This document shows positions 5,610-8,273 of a DNA stretch of 8,273 nucleotides, in pieces (positions within the stretch are counted from its first letter, which is position 1; every line of letters begins with the position of its first letter). The DNA lies in assembly GCA_007121115.1 (NCBI GenBank), contig SKMI01000157.1, positions 1 to 8,273 of the forward strand, read 5' to 3'. The stretch is from Paracoccaceae bacterium (lineage in GTDB: Bacteria > Pseudomonadota > Alphaproteobacteria > Rhodobacterales > Rhodobacteraceae). The notes below the pieces were generated by a model. That model did not search any database and was not told the origin of the DNA. It was given only the letters and a program-made list of their open reading frames with translations. Position numbers and translations under genes: made by a program.

Positions 5610-6911
5610 ATGCTCAACGCCGAAAACCGGCATTTTCTGTTCCTGCAGGGACCGCACGGGCCGTTTTTCGGGCGGCTGGGGCGGATGCTGCAGGCGGCGG
5701 GCTGTCAGGTCTGGCGCGTCGGGTTCAACCGCGGCGATGAATTCTTCTGGTCCGACCGCGACAGCTACATCCCCTTTCACGGCCACCCCGAAGACTGGCC
5801 CGAGACCTTGGAGGCGCTGCTGGCGGCGCACGGCATCACCGACCTGGTGCTCTATGGCGATACGCGCCCAATCCACGCGCAGGCCGTTGCCCGTGCCCGG
5901 GCGCGCGGGGTCACCGTGCATGTGTTCGAAGAGGGGTATCTGCGCCCCTATTGGGTGACCTATGAGCGCGGCGGGTCGAACGGGCATTCGCGGCTGATGC
6001 GGATGCCCCTGCCCCGGATGCGCAAGGCGCTGGAAAACTGCGACATCGACCAGCCCGACCCTCCAGGCCATTGGGGCGACATGCGCGAGCATGTCTTCTA
6101 CGGCGCGCTCTATCATGCCTTCGTGCTGCTGGCGAACCGCCGCTACCGCAATTTCCGGCCCCATCGCGATCTGACCGTGCGGCAGGAATTCAAGCTGTAT
6201 CTCCGGCGCTTGTGGGCCATGCCTCTGATCTCGTTGCAACGGCGGGTCGCGCAATGGCGCATCCGCAGCGCGGGCTATCCCTATCATGTGGTGCTGCTGC
6301 AACTGGCCCATGACTCCAGCTTCCGATCACACAGCAATTACAACGGGATGGAAGAGTTTCTTGAAACCTGCTTCGAAGGGTTTGCCGCGGGCGCCCCGCG
6401 CCATCATCACCTGGTCTTCAAGGCGCATCCGCTCGATGACGGGCGGGTGCCGCTGCGCCGCATGGTGCGCAGGCTGGCCCAGCGTCACGGCGTGGCCGAC
6501 CGGGTGCATTTCCTGCCCGGCGGCAAGCTGGCGGCACTTCTGAACCACGCCCGCAGCGCTGTCACGGTCAATTCCACCGCCGGGCAGCAGGTGCTCTGGC
6601 GCGGCATCCCGCTGCGGACCTTCGGTGCGGCGGTCTATGCCAAGCCCGAGTTCGTGTCCGACCAGCCGCTGGCCGAATTCTTCGCCCGGCCGCGCCGCCC
6701 GGACAGCCGCGCTTATCGTGATTACCGGCATTTTCTGCTGGAAACCTCGCAGCTTCCGGGCGGTTTCTATTCCGTGCGCGGGCGGCGGATGCTCTTGCGG
6801 CAGGTGGTCGACATGATGCTTGCGCCCGAGGATCCCTACGAGGCGCTGGAACGCGGCAACGCGGCGCCCCGGCAACAGTTGCGGCTGGTGCAGGCCGGGC
6901 GCGGACAATGA
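5610..6911 (+). CDS. kpsS: Capsule polysaccharide beta-Kdo transferase / export protein KpsS
   Basis: This 433-residue cytoplasmic protein has the capsule-synthesis (Capsule_synth) pattern of KpsS/LipB. In characterised Group 2 capsules KpsS adds the first beta-linked Kdo to lyso-phosphatidylglycerol and KpsC extends the linker, giving the glycolipid that the ABC transporter exports. Visible motifs: GPHGPFF (14-20), an acceptor-side EEGYLRP (107-113), HDSSFRSHS (234-242), KAHPLDDG (271-278) and TVNSTAG (319-325), in the order expected for the bacterial Kdo transferase fold. No signal peptide or convincing membrane segment is seen. The ATG at 5610 is fenced by an in-frame TAG at 5601-5603; a moderate GGAG lies about 11 nt upstream. 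It is the first gene of the capsule run, followed by the export lipoprotein and a KpsC-like gene. It could instead serve a non-Kdo linker, as the acceptor and sugar cannot be read from sequence. Confidence 0.9.
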   Translation: MLNAENRHFLFLQGPHGPFFGRLGRMLQAAGCQVWRVGFNRGDEFFWSDRDSYIPFHGHPEDWPETLEALLAAHGITDLVLYGDTRPIHAQAVARARARGVTVHVFEEGYLRPYWVTYERGGSNGHSRLMRMPLPRMRKALENCDIDQPDPPGHWGDMREHVFYGALYHAFVLLANRRYRNFRPHRDLTVRQEFKLYLRRLWAMPLISLQRRVAQWRIRSAGYPYHVVLLQLAHDSSFRSHSNYNGMEEFLETCFEGFAAGAPRHHHLVFKAHPLDDGRVPLRRMVRRLAQRHGVADRVHFLPGGKLAALLNHARSAVTVNSTAGQQVLWRGIPLRTFGAAVYAKPEFVSDQPLAEFFARPRRPDSRAYRDYRHFLLETSQLPGGFYSVRGRRMLLRQVVDMMLAPEDPYEALERGNAAPRQQLRLVQAGRGQ

Positions 6912-6915
6912 AGGC

Positions 6916-6944
6916 TTGGCGTAACGTGGTAACTTCGTTACCCT
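6916..6944 (+). promoter_or_regulatory. Nested GTAAC/GTTAC hairpins between kpsS and the export gene
   Basis: The 74-bp gap holds GGTAAC-TTC-GTTACC (6928-6942) and an alternative pairing GTAACG (6921-6926) with CGTTAC (6936-6941). GTAAC therefore occurs twice, each copy able to pair with the same GTTAC, giving two mutually exclusive stems. A weak sigma-70-like pair, TTGGCG (6916-6921) and TACCCT (6939-6944), brackets them with a 17-nt spacer. It may be an operator in an internal promoter, or an RNA switch or processing stem. No T run follows, so termination is unlikely. Confidence 0.35.
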
Positions 6945-6970
6945 GACCGGAAAATTCGAGGCAGATCCGA

Positions 6971-6977
6971 AAAGGAG
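6971..6977 (+). promoter_or_regulatory. Ribosome binding site that identifies a GTG start
   Basis: AAAGGAG lies 8 nt before the GTG at 6986. Initiation here yields an intact lipoprotein signal peptide. The next in-frame Met (codon 33) would remove the signal and the lipobox Cys, so the GTG start is well supported. Confidence 0.85.
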
Positions 6978-6985
6978 CCCGAGCA

Positions 6986-8128
6986 GTGATCGGTCATATT
7001 CCCACACGGGCCAGGAAGCTGGCCCTGCTTTCGCTTGTCGCGCTTGCCGCGGCCTGCACCCCGCCGCGCTCCGGACCCAGCATGTCCGAGATTTTCGCCG
7101 GCTCGGTCGAACGCCAAGGCGACGCCTACATCATCGCCGTGAACCGCGCCGTGGCCCGCACCGCCGCGCAGGTTCCGTCGATGGGGTTCAGCAAGGCCCT
7201 GCAGCGCGGCGCCATTCTTGGCGGTGACACCATCCAGCCCGGCGACGTGGTGACCCTGAACGTGTTCGAGAACGTCCCCGAGGGGCTGCTGGCCAGCCCC
7301 GAGGTGAACAACGCCATCCTCACCGACGTGCAGGTTGACGACGCGGGCTTTGTCTTTGTGCCCTATGCCGGGCGCATCCGCGCCGCCGGGCGCACGCCGG
7401 ATGCGCTGCGGCGCACCATCACGGCGGCACTGGACGAACAGACCCCGGACCCGCAGGTGCTGGTCTCGCGCGAGCAGGGGGACGGGACCACGGTGTCGGT
7501 CATGGGCGATGTGAACGCGCAAGGGGTATTCCCCATCGAACGGCCCACGCGGCGGATCACGGCCATGATCGCCGCGGCCGGCGGTGTGAGCGTGCCCGCC
7601 GATCAGGCGGTGGTGCGGCTGACCCGGGGCAATCGACAGGAAAGTGCCTTCCTGCGCGATATCTACGAGGTCCCGCATTTCGACATCGCCCTGCGCGGCG
7701 GCGACCGTCTCCTGGTCGAGGCTGACCGGCGCGCCTTCACCGTCCTCGGCGCCACCGGGACGTCCAGCCGCTTGACCTTCGAGGCGCCGGTGATCTCGGC
7801 GGTCGAGGCGATTGCCATGGTCGGCGGGCTGGACCCGCTCCGCGCCGACCCCAAGGGGGTGTTCGTCTTCCGCGACGAGCCCGAGGAGATGGCACGCGCG
7901 ATCCTGGGGCGCCAGGACATGTTCGGCGAGCAACGCTTCGTCTACGTGCTGGACCTGACCGCGCCGAACGGCATGTTCAACGCCCGCGACTTCAAGATCC
8001 GCGATGGCGATACGGTCTTCGTGACCGAGGCCTCGTCGGTCACCTGGTCGCGGCAGATCGCTTCGCTGACCGGGGCGCTGGCGGCGGCGGGTTCGGTGCA
8101 ATCCCTTGCCGATGGCAGCAGCGACTGA
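6986..8128 (+). CDS. Outer-membrane polysaccharide export lipoprotein (Wza/KpsD/CtrA type)
   Basis: It probably forms the outer-membrane exit channel for the capsule made by its neighbours. The 380 residues start with a lipoprotein signal peptide: positive MIGHIPTRARK, a hydrophobic core (12-22) and a lipobox ending ALAAAC with Cys24 as the predicted lipidated residue. The -3 position is Ala rather than the commoner Leu. A polysaccharide export (PES) domain follows at about 80-163 (DTIQPGDVVTLNVFEN, then FVPYAGRIRAAGRT), then two SLBB-like modules (about 168-245 and 250-346, with VMGDVNAQGVFPI and TVLGATG...L.FE at their starts and GDRLLVE and GDTVFVTE at their ends). A C-terminal stretch (352-371, TWSRQIASLTGALAAAG) could be the amphipathic helix that spans the outer membrane in Wza. 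Length matches Wza (about 380) rather than the longer E. coli KpsD. Translation starts at GTG. Confidence 0.92.
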   Translation: MIGHIPTRARKLALLSLVALAAACTPPRSGPSMSEIFAGSVERQGDAYIIAVNRAVARTAAQVPSMGFSKALQRGAILGGDTIQPGDVVTLNVFENVPEGLLASPEVNNAILTDVQVDDAGFVFVPYAGRIRAAGRTPDALRRTITAALDEQTPDPQVLVSREQGDGTTVSVMGDVNAQGVFPIERPTRRITAMIAAAGGVSVPADQAVVRLTRGNRQESAFLRDIYEVPHFDIALRGGDRLLVEADRRAFTVLGATGTSSRLTFEAPVISAVEAIAMVGGLDPLRADPKGVFVFRDEPEEMARAILGRQDMFGEQRFVYVLDLTAPNGMFNARDFKIRDGDTVFVTEASSVTWSRQIASLTGALAAAGSVQSLADGSSD

Positions 8129-8134
8129 CGCCGG

Positions 8135-8273
8135 ATGAGCGCGCAACAACCCGCCGCCCGAACGCTGCGCGCGTTCAGCGGCGGGTTTCTCTTTCCCGGC
8201 GCACAGCCCCGGCGCATCCGCCGCATTCTGGCGTTGGCCGGCTGGCCGGTTGCGCCCGGCTGGCCAGGTGCCA
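8135..8273 (+). CDS. kpsC: KpsC-like capsule beta-Kdo transferase (partial, N-terminus only)
   Basis: The frame is open from the ATG at 8135 to the window end (46 full codons). The protein begins MSAQQPAARTLRAF, then SGGFLFPGAQPRRIRRILALAG is followed by WPVAPGWPG. As I recall, KpsC proteins of Rhodobacteraceae start with a similar short aromatic-Gly-Gly-Phe-Leu segment, a basic RRI/RRIL stretch and LAGW..., ahead of a GWG motif that lies beyond this edge. KpsC normally exceeds 600 residues and has two Kdo transferase halves that alternately extend the beta-Kdo linker begun by KpsS. It starts 6 nt after the upstream TGA without a good Shine-Dalgarno, so translational coupling is likely. Position after kpsS and the export gene supports the call; too little is present to check any catalytic residue. 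Confidence 0.72.
   Translation, partial: MSAQQPAARTLRAFSGGFLFPGAQPRRIRRILALAGWPVAPGWPGA

Noticed and set aside
6938..8149. Minus-strand open frame of 403 codons opposite the export lipoprotein
   Set aside because: Shadow frame with His/Arg/Gly-rich composition; the plus-strand protein has a signal peptide, PES and SLBB domains and a good ribosome binding site.

Overview
The window is GC-rich and densely coded. Gene content, codon use and protein style fit an alphaproteobacterium of the Rhodobacteraceae (Roseobacter/Rhodobacter relatives); this is inference from family resemblance, not from a marker gene. I see no RNA genes, insertion sequences, CRISPR arrays or phage genes. All seven protein families are recognisable, so I do not claim a new multi-gene system. 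The less explained material lies in the intergenic DNA.

Left part (1-2943), all on the minus strand: (i) the N-terminal 224 codons of a Blh/ETHE1-type metallo-beta-lactamase-fold enzyme, probably a persulfide dioxygenase, running off the left edge, with a dyad in its promoter suggestive of sulfide/persulfide control; (ii) a 73-bp element of two perfect GC hairpins and a short AT-containing tail just after the next gene's stop; (iii) rpe, ribulose-phosphate 3-epimerase; (iv) an AT-rich gap with a palindrome; (v) a PLP enzyme of the Cys/Met metabolism (trans-sulfuration) family, with a direct and an inverted repeat in its leader. A sulfur theme links (i) and (v), but they are not one operon.

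Middle (3084-5401): a plus-strand, membrane-anchored alpha/beta-hydrolase of the Abhydrolase_9 (DUF2319) type faces a minus-strand riboflavin synthase gene (ribE) across a 68-bp convergent gap.

Right part (5402-8273), plus strand: the start of a Group 2/ABC-dependent capsule locus. It holds kpsS (beta-Kdo transferase building the lipid linker), a Wza/KpsD-type outer-membrane polysaccharide export lipoprotein that starts at a GTG, and the first 46 codons of a KpsC-like Kdo transferase. KpsS and KpsC make the poly-Kdo linker on the glycolipid anchor and the lipoprotein provides the outer-membrane exit. The ABC transporter (KpsM/KpsT) and periplasmic adaptor (KpsE) would be expected beyond the right edge. 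The ribE-kpsS divergent region holds an 11-bp inverted repeat, and the kpsS-export gap holds nested GTAAC/GTTAC hairpins.
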